From positions 1-64,000 of the forward strand of contig NZ_SISG01000002.1 of assembly GCF_004310685.1 (NCBI RefSeq): a stretch of DNA of 64,000 nt, in the 5' to 3' direction. Of the stretch, positions 10,001 through 19,300 are shown in pieces. This stretch comes from Glaciihabitans arcticus. Its GTDB lineage: Bacteria > Actinomycetota > Actinomycetes > Actinomycetales > Microbacteriaceae. Numbering within the stretch: the first letter of the stretch is position 1; each line of letters opens with the position of its first letter. Made by a program: the position numbers and the translations under genes. Below the pieces are notes generated by a model. It did not search any database. It saw nothing but the letters and a program-made list of their open reading frames with translations, and was not told the origin of the DNA.

Positions 10001-11590
10001 GCGACCGAGGCCATCGACGGTGTCGGTGAGGGCGACCCGCGCCGTGAGAGCCGCACCGACATCACTGCCGCGCGAGGCGAACGAGGTGGCGGTCGCGCCG
10101 AAGATGGGCATGCCATCGCGGTACCACTGCACGCTGATGGTCGAGGTGGTCGAGCGCAGCGTAGTCGCGGCCATCTGGTGGAGCGTTCCCACGACGGTGG
10201 TCGCAGCATTGCTGATGATCGGTCCCGTCGCGAAGGTGAGCCCGGGGTCCAGATCCCAGTTCGACGTCACCGGTCCAGTCGCCGCGGGGAGCGCGTTGAC
10301 CGATTTGGTGCGGTAGACGGGCACGATGGCCTGGGCCGGATTGGCCGTGTTGACCGGCCGAATGCGCACCTGGTACTGGCCGGGCGCGACGGCTATCGAG
10401 TAGCTGCCGTTCGGCTGGATGTCGATCGTGCGAGCAGTGCGATCGAAGTCGCTGGACTTGCCGACCGTCACGGTTCCGCCGGCGGTCGCGGGCGCTCCGG
10501 TGATCGAGCCGCTGAGGATGATGGTTCCCGGAGTAGCCGTGGTCATCGCCGCAGGCGCCGAGACGATCTTCCCGGCGACGACCCGCACCGAGGCCGCCGT
10601 TTGGATCGCCACGAGTGGGTCGGCGAAGTCCTGGTCGCCGGTGGCCTGAATGCTGAGCGCGTAGTAGCCCGCCGGGAGGCCGCTGATCGAGAAGGCGCCC
10701 GCCGCGTTCGCCGTCGCGGTGTGCGCCGTATAGACGGCGCCGCCCGTGAAGGCACCGGGGGTGCCGGTGAGCGAGGCGGCTCGCACCGTGGCGCCGGCGA
10801 GCGGCAGACCGGAGCCGCGCACGACTCCCGTGATGGTGCCGCCGGCGACGAGGCGTTGCGACAACACCACCGGCTTGCCGTAGTTGACCGTGTAGTGCGT
10901 GCCGTAGGCCGTGTCGCTCAGCACCGGGCCACCACCCGCGTTCGCCGCGACCCAGGTGCGGGCGGCGCGAGCGGTCGCGTAGCGCACGGTGTAGATGCCC
11001 GGCTCGAGGTAGCCGAAGGCGTAGGCGCCCTTCGCGCTCGAGACAGCGGAATCGACAGCCGTGTAGCTGGTGCCCAGCACCTTGTAGAGGGTGACATCGA
11101 CGCCCGCGAGGGCCTTGCCCGCGGAGGTGAGGACCGTGCCGCTGAGCGCACCGGCGAACAGGGAGAAGTCGAGAGTGTTCGCACCGGAGGCAACGGGGAC
11201 GGGGCGGCCCGCCTCGGCGGTGGCGGCTCCCCCGTAGTACTGCACGGCAGGCGTTCCGCCAGCGTTGGCGACGCGGGTGCGCACGCCGATCGTGTAACGG
11301 GAGCCACCGTCGAGGCCGGCGAACTGGTAGCTGCCGGGAGTTCCGGCCACCGGCGTGCCGATGATCACCGGGTCGCCGACGGCAGTACCGGTGGCCAGCG
11401 ACTGGGCCGTGACGGCCGCGGCCGCAAAAGGCGCCCCGGTGTGAGTGGTGACCCGCACGGTCAGGGTTGCATCGCCAGGGGCGGCCTGGGCCGCAGGCGT
11501 GATGCCGGTCAGCAGAAGACCCGCCGTGACGAGCGAGCTGAGGACGAGCAGCGCGACGCGACGCAGGGATGACGCGGACACTCGGCTCAC
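7040..11590 (-). CDS. Giant secreted multidomain protein B (4 regulatory-like domains plus 11 Ig-like modules)
   Basis: This gene encodes 1516 aa from a GTG with GGAG 7 nt upstream. The signal peptide is residues 1-36 and ends TGITPAAQA. Four carboxypeptidase-regulatory-like domains follow (for example GKALAGVDVTLYKVLG and SGLPLAGATVRA). After them come 11 Ig-like modules whose cores read in order VQW, YQW, YQW, FVW, YAW, YIW, YAW, YQW, YQW, YLW, YQW. Modules 5 and 6 carry close Cys pairs (CATSC, CAAAC). Module 11 has a Cys after KVTGVAKG, and the protein ends in Cys, suggesting a terminal disulphide. Protein C matches it module for module along the whole length. No anchor signal is visible. 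An extended -10 (TGATAGCTT) lies 65 nt upstream of the start. Function is unknown; the call rests on architecture only. Confidence 0.85.
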   Translation of the reverse strand: MSRVSASSLRRVALLVLSSLVTAGLLLTGITPAAQAAPGDATLTVRVTTHTGAPFAAAAVTAQSLATGTAVGDPVIIGTPVAGTPGSYQFAGLDGGSRYTIGVRTRVANAGGTPAVQYYGGAATAEAGRPVPVASGANTLDFSLFAGALSGTVLTSAGKALAGVDVTLYKVLGTSYTAVDSAVSSAKGAYAFGYLEPGIYTVRYATARAARTWVAANAGGGPVLSDTAYGTHYTVNYGKPVVLSQRLVAGGTITGVVRGSGLPLAGATVRAASLTGTPGAFTGGAVYTAHTATANAAGAFSISGLPAGYYALSIQATGDQDFADPLVAIQTAASVRVVAGKIVSAPAAMTTATPGTIILSGSITGAPATAGGTVTVGKSSDFDRTARTIDIQPNGSYSIAVAPGQYQVRIRPVNTANPAQAIVPVYRTKSVNALPAATGPVTSNWDLDPGLTFATGPIISNAATTVVGTLHQMAATTLRSTTSTISVQWYRDGMPIFGATATSFASRGSDVGAALTARVALTDTVDGLGRVVGVTAPLVVTAGPVLSAVAPASIASGTYLPGMKIVAKPQTFLQTALTYSYQWTRDGVFIPGATSVAYTLTPADGGTQIAARVRGSKAGFTTSSVSIAGPVTVGRFAAPVLKKAPSLTATTIGQPAGQIRYTVRSGTWSPVPGFGYQWFADGVEIPGATYASFVYVPDLYSGRSLTVRVQTVKLGHTAASSTLVARRGSAVPTGSGTPAVTQGAASVTAGQAVPVATVLTAVPGTWTTPDATALPTFSFVWQRQLATGVWSTIPGATSATYSVAVADVGRPLQVRVTVVSPRYSNVALQPIPAGVGLLRQDLATAAATVTIGGAGAPTLAVTATGITWPVTAVTQTYAWFSCATSCVSYPAGYTAIAKATTASYVPPAALGSKSLVVRVVASKAGFAPRTIVSEPRVLDAANLIGNTAAPGYAKGLVSGSAKVGIALTSSAAGWKIPGVTRSYIWQKCAAACATEANWAQLATGASYVPDATAFGTGGNLLRVVEIAAKKGYTTARAAATVQLSITPSVEYPTSTPTITRVGNVLTVSPVTWGPGWTAAAADDVKYAWHVGDGWAPPYEDSRTYTIKPEDSGKPIWVQISYDSGAPAYGGLAGIIRPVAIRGTAPSAQPAFTFDGTRVGDYLYFSDPSFALPAWGGEAYTRSYQWLSNGAPIPGQTDHNYLATADQLGKTISLRATLTTDRYNPVVNTSAGVVLQPGDTHYGSVSLSGNSYVGSVITATPYFPAGHTFRYQWIRDDNGVLTDIPKATAKTYTLVAADLDASIRVRVTAQRPGFTGRTEESGNIYVGIRYFQQTVPAELVGSGVAGAPLSVIPPVFAGVKPAYTYLWTRNGVVIPGATAATFTPPAAYSGDAIVAKVTARLAGWNPVTASTDARTITPGAAPTALGVNAPKVTGVAKGCSTLTATRGVWTADGAGYAYQWHASLDGPIPGATLSQFTIPTGAYIGQKLFVVVTATRTGLAVGTAQSLPTAAVLDTGC

Positions 11591-11654
11591 GGGTTGACTC
11601 CTGATGCAGGTGGGACGGGGTTACGGCGCGTGGACACGAGCGCTATTAGACGAA

Positions 11655-11663
11655 AAGCTATCA
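11655..11663 (-). promoter_or_regulatory. Candidate extended -10 promoter of giant gene B
   Basis: TGATAGCTT (TG-N-TANNNT) is followed by TTCG. It ends 65 nt before the GTG of gene B. The same motif with two changes lies at the identical distance before gene C. Confidence 0.5.
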
Positions 11664-11681
11664 GTTATTAGCGATTCAACG

Positions 11682-14600
11682 TCAGCAGGTCGACGCGGGC
11701 ACGGGCTGCGTCGGCAGGCTCTGGGCCGTGCCGGCGGCGAGTCCGGACCGGGTGGCCTTCACGACGACGAACAGCTGCTGCCCGGCGAACGCACCGCTCG
11801 GAACGGCGAACTGGTTGGCTGTGGCACCGGGGATCGGGCCATCCACCGAGGCATGCCACTGGTAGGTGTAGGTCGAACCGTCAGCCGTCCAGATGCCCGG
11901 TGTCGCCGACAACACCGAGCAACCCGCTGCCGTACCGCTGACCTTCGGGGCGTTGGCGCCGACCGCGGTCGGGGCCGCACCCTGGCTGATCGTCCAGCCG
12001 GAGTGGTACCAGCCCCACTCGCTGTAACCGGGCAGGATCGCGCTGACCTGCACGTGCACCGTGTCGCCGACGAACTCGGCCGGAGGGGTGAAGGTGGGCG
12101 TGCGCGCGCTCCAGACAGGTACTCCGTCGCGGTACCAGACGTAGGTCACGACCGGCTTCAGCGCGCCGAAGGTGGGCGCGCTGACGGTCAGCGGGGTGCC
12201 CGCGACGCCGGTTCCGCCGACCGCGGGGGTCGAGGTTACGGTGAGTTGCCGCTGCGGTACATAGATGCTGTACGACGTGGTCGGGTAGTCGACGAACCCG
12301 GCTTGCGTCGCGGTGACCTTCACGGTGATGCTGGTGTCCTGGTCGGCCGCCGTGATGACGTAGGTCTTTCCGACAGCCTTCGGGATGACGACCGCGGAAT
12401 TGCCGATGTTGCGGTACCAGGTATAGGTGAACGTCGGTCCGGGGAGGAAACCCGTCGGCGTCGCCGTCAGGGTCGACCCCACGGTTCCGGTGCCGGCGAG
12501 GTTCACGAATCCGGAGTTGACGACTCCCTTGGTGATGAGCGTCTGCGCGCTGGTCACGCTGAACGGGGTGTAGCCGGCGATGGTCGCCGTCGCGCGGAAC
12601 GAGATCTTCTTGCCGAGGTATGCGATCGAGGGCTTGAAGTCGTAGCCGGTCTGCCCCTTGATGGCCACGTTGTTCGAGAGCCACTGGTACTTGGTGCCGT
12701 AGACCTGAACCGCGTCTCCGTTCGCCAGCGTGAACATCGCCGGGGTGATGTGCAGGAATTCGCCGACGTGGCTTCCGGAGAAGGTCGGGGGCGTCTGAGG
12801 CCCTGGCGTGAGTCGCACGGCGTATTCCTCGAACTGGCCGCCGCTCTCGCCGTAGGCGGGGATGCCCGAGTCATACCAGAAGTCCACCGAGATGGTCTTT
12901 CCCGCGTGGGCGGGAAGAACAGTGAAGCTGCGCACGAAGTTGTCGTACGGAGACGGGTCCACGTCGACCCAGCTGCCGCCGACGTACCACCTGTAATGCA
13001 CCTTCTTGCCTGCGACCGCAGGGGCGAAGGTGACGGGAGAGACGGTGATCACGTTGCCGACACGGGTGAAAGTCGGCTTAGAGGTCGGGTACTCGACCGA
13101 GGGGATGAGTGTCAGTTCCACGGCGGATGCCTGACGCGCCGTCGTGTAGCCCTTCTTCGTGGCCACCTCGACCACGCGCAGCTTGTTGCCGCCGGTGCCG
13201 AAGGCAGTGGCATCCGGAACGTACTTCGCACCGGTGGCCAGCTGGGTCCAGTTGGCGGCGACCGTGCAGGCGGCCGAGCACTTCTGCCAGACGTAGCTGC
13301 GAACGACGCCCGGGATGTTCCATGCTCCGGCAACCGCACTGACCGCGGTCCGCACCGTCGCGCTGCCCGCCGTGACCCCCGTGCCATAGGCCGGCGGGGC
13401 GGTGCTGGTGATCGCACGCGCCGCGCTCACTTGCCGTGGAGCGGAGACCACCGCACGCGCCGTGTAGCCGGGCTTGCTCGCGGTCACGCGTACGACGAGG
13501 AGTTTGCCTGCGAGGGCGGCGGTCGGTGCGAACTTCGCCGCAGTCGCCTTGGCGATGGCGGTGTAGCCGTTCGGGTAGGCCTCACACGGCGTTGTGCAGC
13601 TGAACCACTGGTAGCTCTGGGTGATGCCGGCCGCGCCCCACGTGATGGACGTTGTGCCGACCGGCACCGTGGGCGCCGGGATGTTCGAGATGGCTACGGT
13701 CGGCGCGCCGGACTGGAGGTCCTGGCGGGCGGAGCCGATGCCGGCGACGATCGGAGGGAGCGCCACGCTCGGGTAGCCGGGTGCGACGACCGTGACGAGC
13801 ACCCGCAGCGGGCGGGCGACGTCGGCAGCGGTGACCGTGTAGTTCGCCTTTGTCGCTCCGGGGATCGCCGTCCACACACCGGTGGGAAGCAGACGCTGCC
13901 AGACGTGGGCAAAGGTCGGGGTTGTCGCGGTGTCCAGCGTCGTCCAGCTACCGGCCGACGCGGTGAGCACGCTGTCGAGCAGCACGTTCTGCGCGGCCGT
14001 GACGGTGGTTCCTGCGAGGGTGACCGCCGCGGTTCCGGTGCCGGTCGGGGCGACGGTTCCCGCGCGGGCGACCACGGTGCTCGTCGCGACCACACCGCCG
14101 GGAACGGAGGCCTGCACGCGTACGGCGATCGTCTCGCCCGCGTGGTCGCCGGCCTGCACCAGCAGGCTCGAGGTCGTCGCGCCGTCGATCGGCGTTCCGT
14201 TGGCAACCCACTGGTAGCTGACGCCGGGCACGGGCGCCCAGGTTCCGGTCGACACGGTGTAGCGCTTGTCTCCGACCGGCAACCCCTTCGTCACGGTGAC
14301 GATCGCGGGAGCCTTCTTCAGCACGGGCGCGGCGTGGAAGCCGACGTTCACACTTCCCGCCGGGATGAACGCGCTTGAGGGGTGTCCGAGCTTCTGCGCG
14401 CTCACGCGAACCGAGACGGTGGTCCCCGCGTCGGCCGGAGCGAGAGTGTACGAGCGCGAGGTCGCTCCCGGGATGACGACTCCGTCGCGCATCCACTGGC
14501 TGACGAAGTTGAGCTGGTACTGATTCCAGCCGCCCTCGCTCACCACGAGTCGTGTGCCGGGCAGGTAGCTCGCGGCGACCGGGCCGAGGGTGGGCGCTGC

Positions 14601-16256
14601 GTTGTTGGTGATGGCCGCACCGGCGGTGACGATGACGGGCGGCGTGGTGCCGGTGAGGCGTGATCCGTCGGCCTCGAGATCGATGACCGTGATGCGGGAT
14701 GTGATCGCCGCGCCGACATCGGAACCGCGGGAAACGTAGGCGCCGTCGTTCGCACCGAAGATCGGGATACCGTCGCGGTACCACTGGGACACGGCGGTGA
14801 CCGCCGTGTGGTTGACGGCCACGGAGACGTAGTGGTTGGTGCCGACAGCCGTGGTGCTCGCATTGGCGATGACCGGAGCCGTGGTGAAAGCAAGCCCGGT
14901 GTCGACCGTCATGGGCAGCACCATCGGGGCGTTCGGCGTCGCGGCCGCGACCGTATAAGTGGTGTGCGTCGCGATGTACTTCTGGCTGCTGGTGGTATCG
15001 GTCGGGCGCAGGCGCACCTGGTACCGACCGACCGGGAGGTTGATCGACCAGGTTCCGTTGGCCTGGATCTGCGTGCTGCGTGCGGTGGCCGCGAAGTCGG
15101 TCACGATGCCGAAGCTGACCGTGCCACCCGTGGTCGCCGGAGAGCCTGTGAAGCTGCCGGTGACGGTCGCCGTGCTAGGGATCGCCGTGGTCTGCACCGC
15201 GGGCGCCGGGGTGACCTTGCCCGCGACGACCTTCACGTACTTGAGGGTCGAGTAGTTGCTGATGTTCGGCACCGGGTTGGGATCCGCGAACGGCTGGTTC
15301 GACTTCGGGCGGATGCTCAGCGCGTAGTAGCCGGACGCCAGCCCCGGGAGCGAGAACGCCCCCTTCGAGTTGGCCGTGGTGACGAGCGCCGCATTGGTGA
15401 AGACGCTGGTCCACGCACCCGGCTTTCCAACGATGGGGTAGGCCTGCACCTTCGCGCCAGCAAGCGGTGATCCAGAACCGCGCACCAGTCCGGTGACGGT
15501 TCCGCCGAGCGCGAGCTTCTGCGACAGCACAACCGGCTTGCCGAAGGCCACCGGATACCGCGAGCCGACCGAGTAGCTGTTCAGCGCGGGCGTGCCGCCC
15601 TGATTCGTCGCGATCCAGGCGCGGGCGCCGCGCGCCGTCTCGTAACGCACGGAGTAGTCCCCGGGCTCCAGGGAGGTGAATGCGTAGGCGCCGGTCTTGC
15701 TGGAGACGACCGTCTCGGCCACCACCAGACGGGAAGAGGTCGCTTTGTAGAGGGTCACATCGACCCCGGCGAGGCCCTTGCCCTTGTTGGTGAGCACCTT
15801 GCCGCTGAGGCTGCCGGCCATGAGGGAGAAATCGAGCCGACCGGTTCCAACGGCGGGCGTGACCGGGCGTGCCGCTTCCGGAAGCAGCGCTCCACCGAGG
15901 TACTGCACCACGGCTGCGGCACCGGTGGCCGAGGCGGGGCGCACCTGTACGCCGATCGCGTAGGGAGAGCCGCCGTCGAGACCCGCCAACAGGTAGCTGC
16001 CGGGCTTGCCGGCCACGGGCGTGGCCGTGACGGCGGGGGTGAGCGAGCGGGATCCGTTGCCGATCGGGAACGCCGTGACGGCACCGGAGATGAAGGGGGT
16101 GCCGGTGTGCGTGGTGACCCGCACCTCGAGGCTGGCGTCACCTGCGGCGGCGTGCGCGGCGGGCGTCATCCCGGTCACCAGCAGGCCGGCCGTGACGAGC
16201 GCACTCACGGCGATCAGGACCGCGCGGCGCAGGGGAATCAGACGTACTCGGGTCAC
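11682..16256 (-). CDS. Giant secreted multidomain protein C, close paralogue of B
   Basis: The frame is open further upstream, but the GTG at 16256 is preferred. It has GGAG 7 nt before it, gives a signal peptide (LRRAVLIAVSALVTAGLL, ending TPAAHA), and its first codons GTGACCCGAGTA match the start of gene B (GTGAGCCGAGTG). The product is 1524 aa: four carboxypeptidase-regulatory-like domains, then 11 Ig-like modules in the same order as protein B. These include the two Cys-pair modules (CTTPC, CSAAC), the WQR module 4, and the Cys-containing module 11 ending PVPASTC. Near-collinearity with B implies a whole-gene duplication. It is presumably exported; no membrane or sortase anchor is seen. 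Function is unknown. Confidence 0.85.
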   Translation of the reverse strand: MTRVRLIPLRRAVLIAVSALVTAGLLVTGMTPAAHAAAGDASLEVRVTTHTGTPFISGAVTAFPIGNGSRSLTPAVTATPVAGKPGSYLLAGLDGGSPYAIGVQVRPASATGAAAVVQYLGGALLPEAARPVTPAVGTGRLDFSLMAGSLSGKVLTNKGKGLAGVDVTLYKATSSRLVVAETVVSSKTGAYAFTSLEPGDYSVRYETARGARAWIATNQGGTPALNSYSVGSRYPVAFGKPVVLSQKLALGGTVTGLVRGSGSPLAGAKVQAYPIVGKPGAWTSVFTNAALVTTANSKGAFSLPGLASGYYALSIRPKSNQPFADPNPVPNISNYSTLKYVKVVAGKVTPAPAVQTTAIPSTATVTGSFTGSPATTGGTVSFGIVTDFAATARSTQIQANGTWSINLPVGRYQVRLRPTDTTSSQKYIATHTTYTVAAATPNAPMVLPMTVDTGLAFTTAPVIANASTTAVGTNHYVSVAVNHTAVTAVSQWYRDGIPIFGANDGAYVSRGSDVGAAITSRITVIDLEADGSRLTGTTPPVIVTAGAAITNNAAPTLGPVAASYLPGTRLVVSEGGWNQYQLNFVSQWMRDGVVIPGATSRSYTLAPADAGTTVSVRVSAQKLGHPSSAFIPAGSVNVGFHAAPVLKKAPAIVTVTKGLPVGDKRYTVSTGTWAPVPGVSYQWVANGTPIDGATTSSLLVQAGDHAGETIAVRVQASVPGGVVATSTVVARAGTVAPTGTGTAAVTLAGTTVTAAQNVLLDSVLTASAGSWTTLDTATTPTFAHVWQRLLPTGVWTAIPGATKANYTVTAADVARPLRVLVTVVAPGYPSVALPPIVAGIGSARQDLQSGAPTVAISNIPAPTVPVGTTSITWGAAGITQSYQWFSCTTPCEAYPNGYTAIAKATAAKFAPTAALAGKLLVVRVTASKPGYTARAVVSAPRQVSAARAITSTAPPAYGTGVTAGSATVRTAVSAVAGAWNIPGVVRSYVWQKCSAACTVAANWTQLATGAKYVPDATAFGTGGNKLRVVEVATKKGYTTARQASAVELTLIPSVEYPTSKPTFTRVGNVITVSPVTFAPAVAGKKVHYRWYVGGSWVDVDPSPYDNFVRSFTVLPAHAGKTISVDFWYDSGIPAYGESGGQFEEYAVRLTPGPQTPPTFSGSHVGEFLHITPAMFTLANGDAVQVYGTKYQWLSNNVAIKGQTGYDFKPSIAYLGKKISFRATATIAGYTPFSVTSAQTLITKGVVNSGFVNLAGTGTVGSTLTATPTGFLPGPTFTYTWYRNIGNSAVVIPKAVGKTYVITAADQDTSITVKVTATQAGFVDYPTTSYSIYVPQRQLTVTSTPAVGGTGVAGTPLTVSAPTFGALKPVVTYVWYRDGVPVWSARTPTFTPPAEFVGDTVHVQVSAILPGYSEWGWYHSGWTISQGAAPTAVGANAPKVSGTAAGCSVLSATPGIWTADGSTYTYQWHASVDGPIPGATANQFAVPSGAFAGQQLFVVVKATRSGLAAGTAQSLPTQPVPASTC

Positions 16257-16320
16257 GGTGGCACTCCAGGCTGTGTTGCATCGCGGTTCGCGTACGCGCA
16301 ACAGGCGAGTACTCCTCGAA

Positions 16321-16329
16321 AAGATAGCA
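16321..16329 (-). promoter_or_regulatory. Candidate extended -10 promoter of giant gene C
   Basis: TGCTATCTT (TG-N-TANNNT) is followed by TTCG and ends 65 nt before the preferred GTG of gene C. This is the same spacing as the matching motif before gene B. Confidence 0.5.
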
Positions 16330-16351
16330 GTTTTGCTGAACGCTCCGATCA

Positions 16352-16365
16352 CCCCCGTTTGGGGG
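16352..16365 (-). terminator. Hairpin after giant gene D
   Basis: CCCCC-AAAC-GGGGG on the minus strand lies 5 nt after the TGA of giant gene D. There is no T-tract, so efficient intrinsic termination is doubtful. Giant gene C would be reached by readthrough or from its own promoter. Confidence 0.35.
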
Positions 16366-16370
16366 CGCTC

Positions 16371-19300
16371 TCAGCCGGTGATGACGCGGGCGTCGAGCAG
16401 CGACACCCAGGTGAGATAGCCCGGCGCTTTCGCCGTGACCTCCACGGTGATCGAGTCCTTTATCTGGCCAATGGATGTCACGAAGCTCGCTCCCGCAGCA
16501 CCCGGCATGACCACGCCATTGCGCAGCCACCGATAGCTGAGGATCACGCCGCTCGCGCCGAAGGTGGGGGCGCTCACGCTCAGCGCCGATCCGGCGATAC
16601 CGGTGCCGACGAGGGCGGGCGCGGTGAGCAGCGGCAGCTCGCCCGAGGTGAGGACGACTCCCGCCACGGAGGCGCCCGTCAGGCTCGCGTAGCCGGCGCG
16701 CTTCCCCGTGACAATGACCCGGATGCTCGCTCCGACCTGGGTCGGCAGCACCCTGTACGTCTTTGCGGTCGCCTTGGCGATGCTGGCCCACCCTGCGCCG
16801 GTGTTGACCTGCCACTGGTAGGCGAACGTCTGCCCGGCGAGCGTGAAGGATGACGTGGTGGCCGTGACTACCACACCCGGCTTGAGCACTCCCCCGGTGA
16901 CGTCGACCGTTGGCGCGCCGGTCGGGTTGACGCCGGCGAGCAGCGTGAGTGGACGGCTCAGCACGGAGACCGTGGCGTAATTCAGCGACGTCGAGACAAC
17001 ACGGACCGTGAGCTTCTTGCCCACGTTCGAGGTGGACGGCGTGAAGGTGGGTCTGGTCGCGCCCTTGATCGCCGTGCCGGCGAGGTACCACTGGTAAGTG
17101 ATCTTCTCGTTCATCGCGGTGCTGGGGTAGTCAATCACCGGCGCGCCCAGCACTTCGCCGAGGCGCGATCCGATGATTGCTGGTGCCGGCTGCACCGGTC
17201 GCACTCCGCGCACGGCCACCAGCGTCTGCACGAAAGTGTCCGCCGCGTATGCCGCTTGACCGCTCTCGAAGCTGATCGTCACTGTGAGGGGCTTCGCGGC
17301 GTCCGCTTCGACGCGCTCGTAACTGGGCCCGTTGCCCGCGGGTTCCCCGCCCACGAACCACTGGTAGCTTGGCGCCCCGGCGGGCGCGAATGTCGGACCG
17401 ACAATGGTCGACGTGAGGCCCACCGTGGTGATCTTCGGTGCGGATGTCGCGAACTCGCCTCCGGCGCCGATCTCGACCGGCGCGCTCTCGAGTTCGAGAG
17501 TCCCGTAACCGGCTTTCTTCACTGTCTCGATGACACGCAACCGAGCGCCGAAGAGTGCGGCATCGGGCACGAGGGTCGCACCACTTCCGGCAGTCACCCA
17601 CGTGGCTCCGTCGGAGCTTGTCTGCCAGAGGAAGGTGCTCGTTGTTCCCGTGATGTTCTTGCTTCCCGCGACCGCGCCGACCGCAGCGCCGACGATCGGC
17701 GAACGGGTCAGCCCGGGAAGGCCCGCAGTGATGGTCCCGGCAGCGCCCACGGCTTCAGACGCGAAGAACGACACAGCACGGAAGCCCACCTTGCCGACGC
17801 TCACCCGCACACCGAGCCTGCTGTCCGCCAGTGCTACCGGGGGTGTGTACGTGCGTCCGGTTGCTTTCGCGATGGGCGTGAAGTCGGAGGCGGTTCCGCA
17901 CTCAGAGGACGTCGGCCTGCAGGTCATCCACTGGTAGCCGGTCGTGACCGGCGCGAATGCGCTGAACGACGGGGAGACTGTCGCCGTGACCGGGGCGAGA
18001 GGGAAGGCGGGAGCGTCGAATGTCACGGTGGCGTCGACCTCGCCCAGGCTGTCATCGAGGTATCCAACCCCGGCGGGAAGGATCGTCGCCGCGGGAACCA
18101 TTCCCGGTGAGGAGGTCACGACGGTCACCGAGATCGGCAGGCCGTTATCGGCATCCGTGACCCGATAGGTGGACTTTGTGGCACCGGCGATCTTCACCCG
18201 CGGCGCAGTGCCTCGGTACCAGGCGTAGGTGTGGGTCAGTCGGCCGACCTCGCGAACGTACCGGGGGTCGGCGTAGATCCAGTAACCGGGAGCAACGATC
18301 AGTGACTCGCCCGACCGCACCGGCGCGTCCGCTGCGAGCGGATCCTCGCCGAGGGTTCGCACGACGGCAGGAAGCGCATCAGCTATCGGCGGCAGCGAGC
18401 TCTTTCGCGCGACCAGGAGCGTCGATCCCGAAAGGCCGCCGACACGGGCCGCCCGGACGTCCACTGTGAGCACGGCCGTCATGTCGTCGAAAACCGGGTC
18501 GAGGGTCAGAGTTCGGCTGGGACTCGAATCCTGCAGGTCCCCATCGAGGTACCAGTCGTACGTCACGTACAGCGGTGTCGGCGACCACGTGCCGGGGCTG
18601 GCCGTGTATCGGACCTTACCCGCTAGCCCCTTCGTGGTGACCGTGATCACCGGAGCGGTCTTGAGCGCCGGCGCCGGGAGCGGTGCGACCGAGACATAGA
18701 AGTTCCCGGTGTACGCCGGGGTGTACGTTGCCGACGGATACCCGGCGCGGGTCGCGGTGACGCTGAGGCCGATGTCCTGTCCGCCCTGCGCCGCAACCGG
18801 GCTGAACGTGGGCTTCGTCGCGCCGGGGATGATGCCGCCGTTGAGCATCCACTGGTAGCTGAGCGTCACCGGGGTCTCGCTCCATGTTCCCGGGTTCGCC
18901 CGCAGCACGGTGCCTACCTTCACGGTGGCGGGCGCGATGATCGACGGCGGGGTGTCGACGCTCAGTGGCTCTCCGGCGGCGACGGTCGCCACGGTCAGGG
19001 TTGTGCTGACGTGATCGTTGCTTTCGAGATCCGTAATCCCGATGCGTACTTTAAGCTGCCTGTCCTCGTCGCCGCCACCAGCCGTGTAACCGGCGCTACG
19101 AGCACCGAAGATCGGGATGCCGTCGCGCAGCCACTGGTATGTCACGACACTCGTGGTCGGGTGGTTGCTGGTCGCGCTCGCGGTGAAGGTCGTGCCGACG
19201 GTGCCGCCTGACGGCGCCACGCTCGGCGGCGGATCGAAGGCCATCGGCGCCTCCTCCTCGGCCGGCAGCAGCAGCTCGACCGCGCCGCCGAACCCGACGG

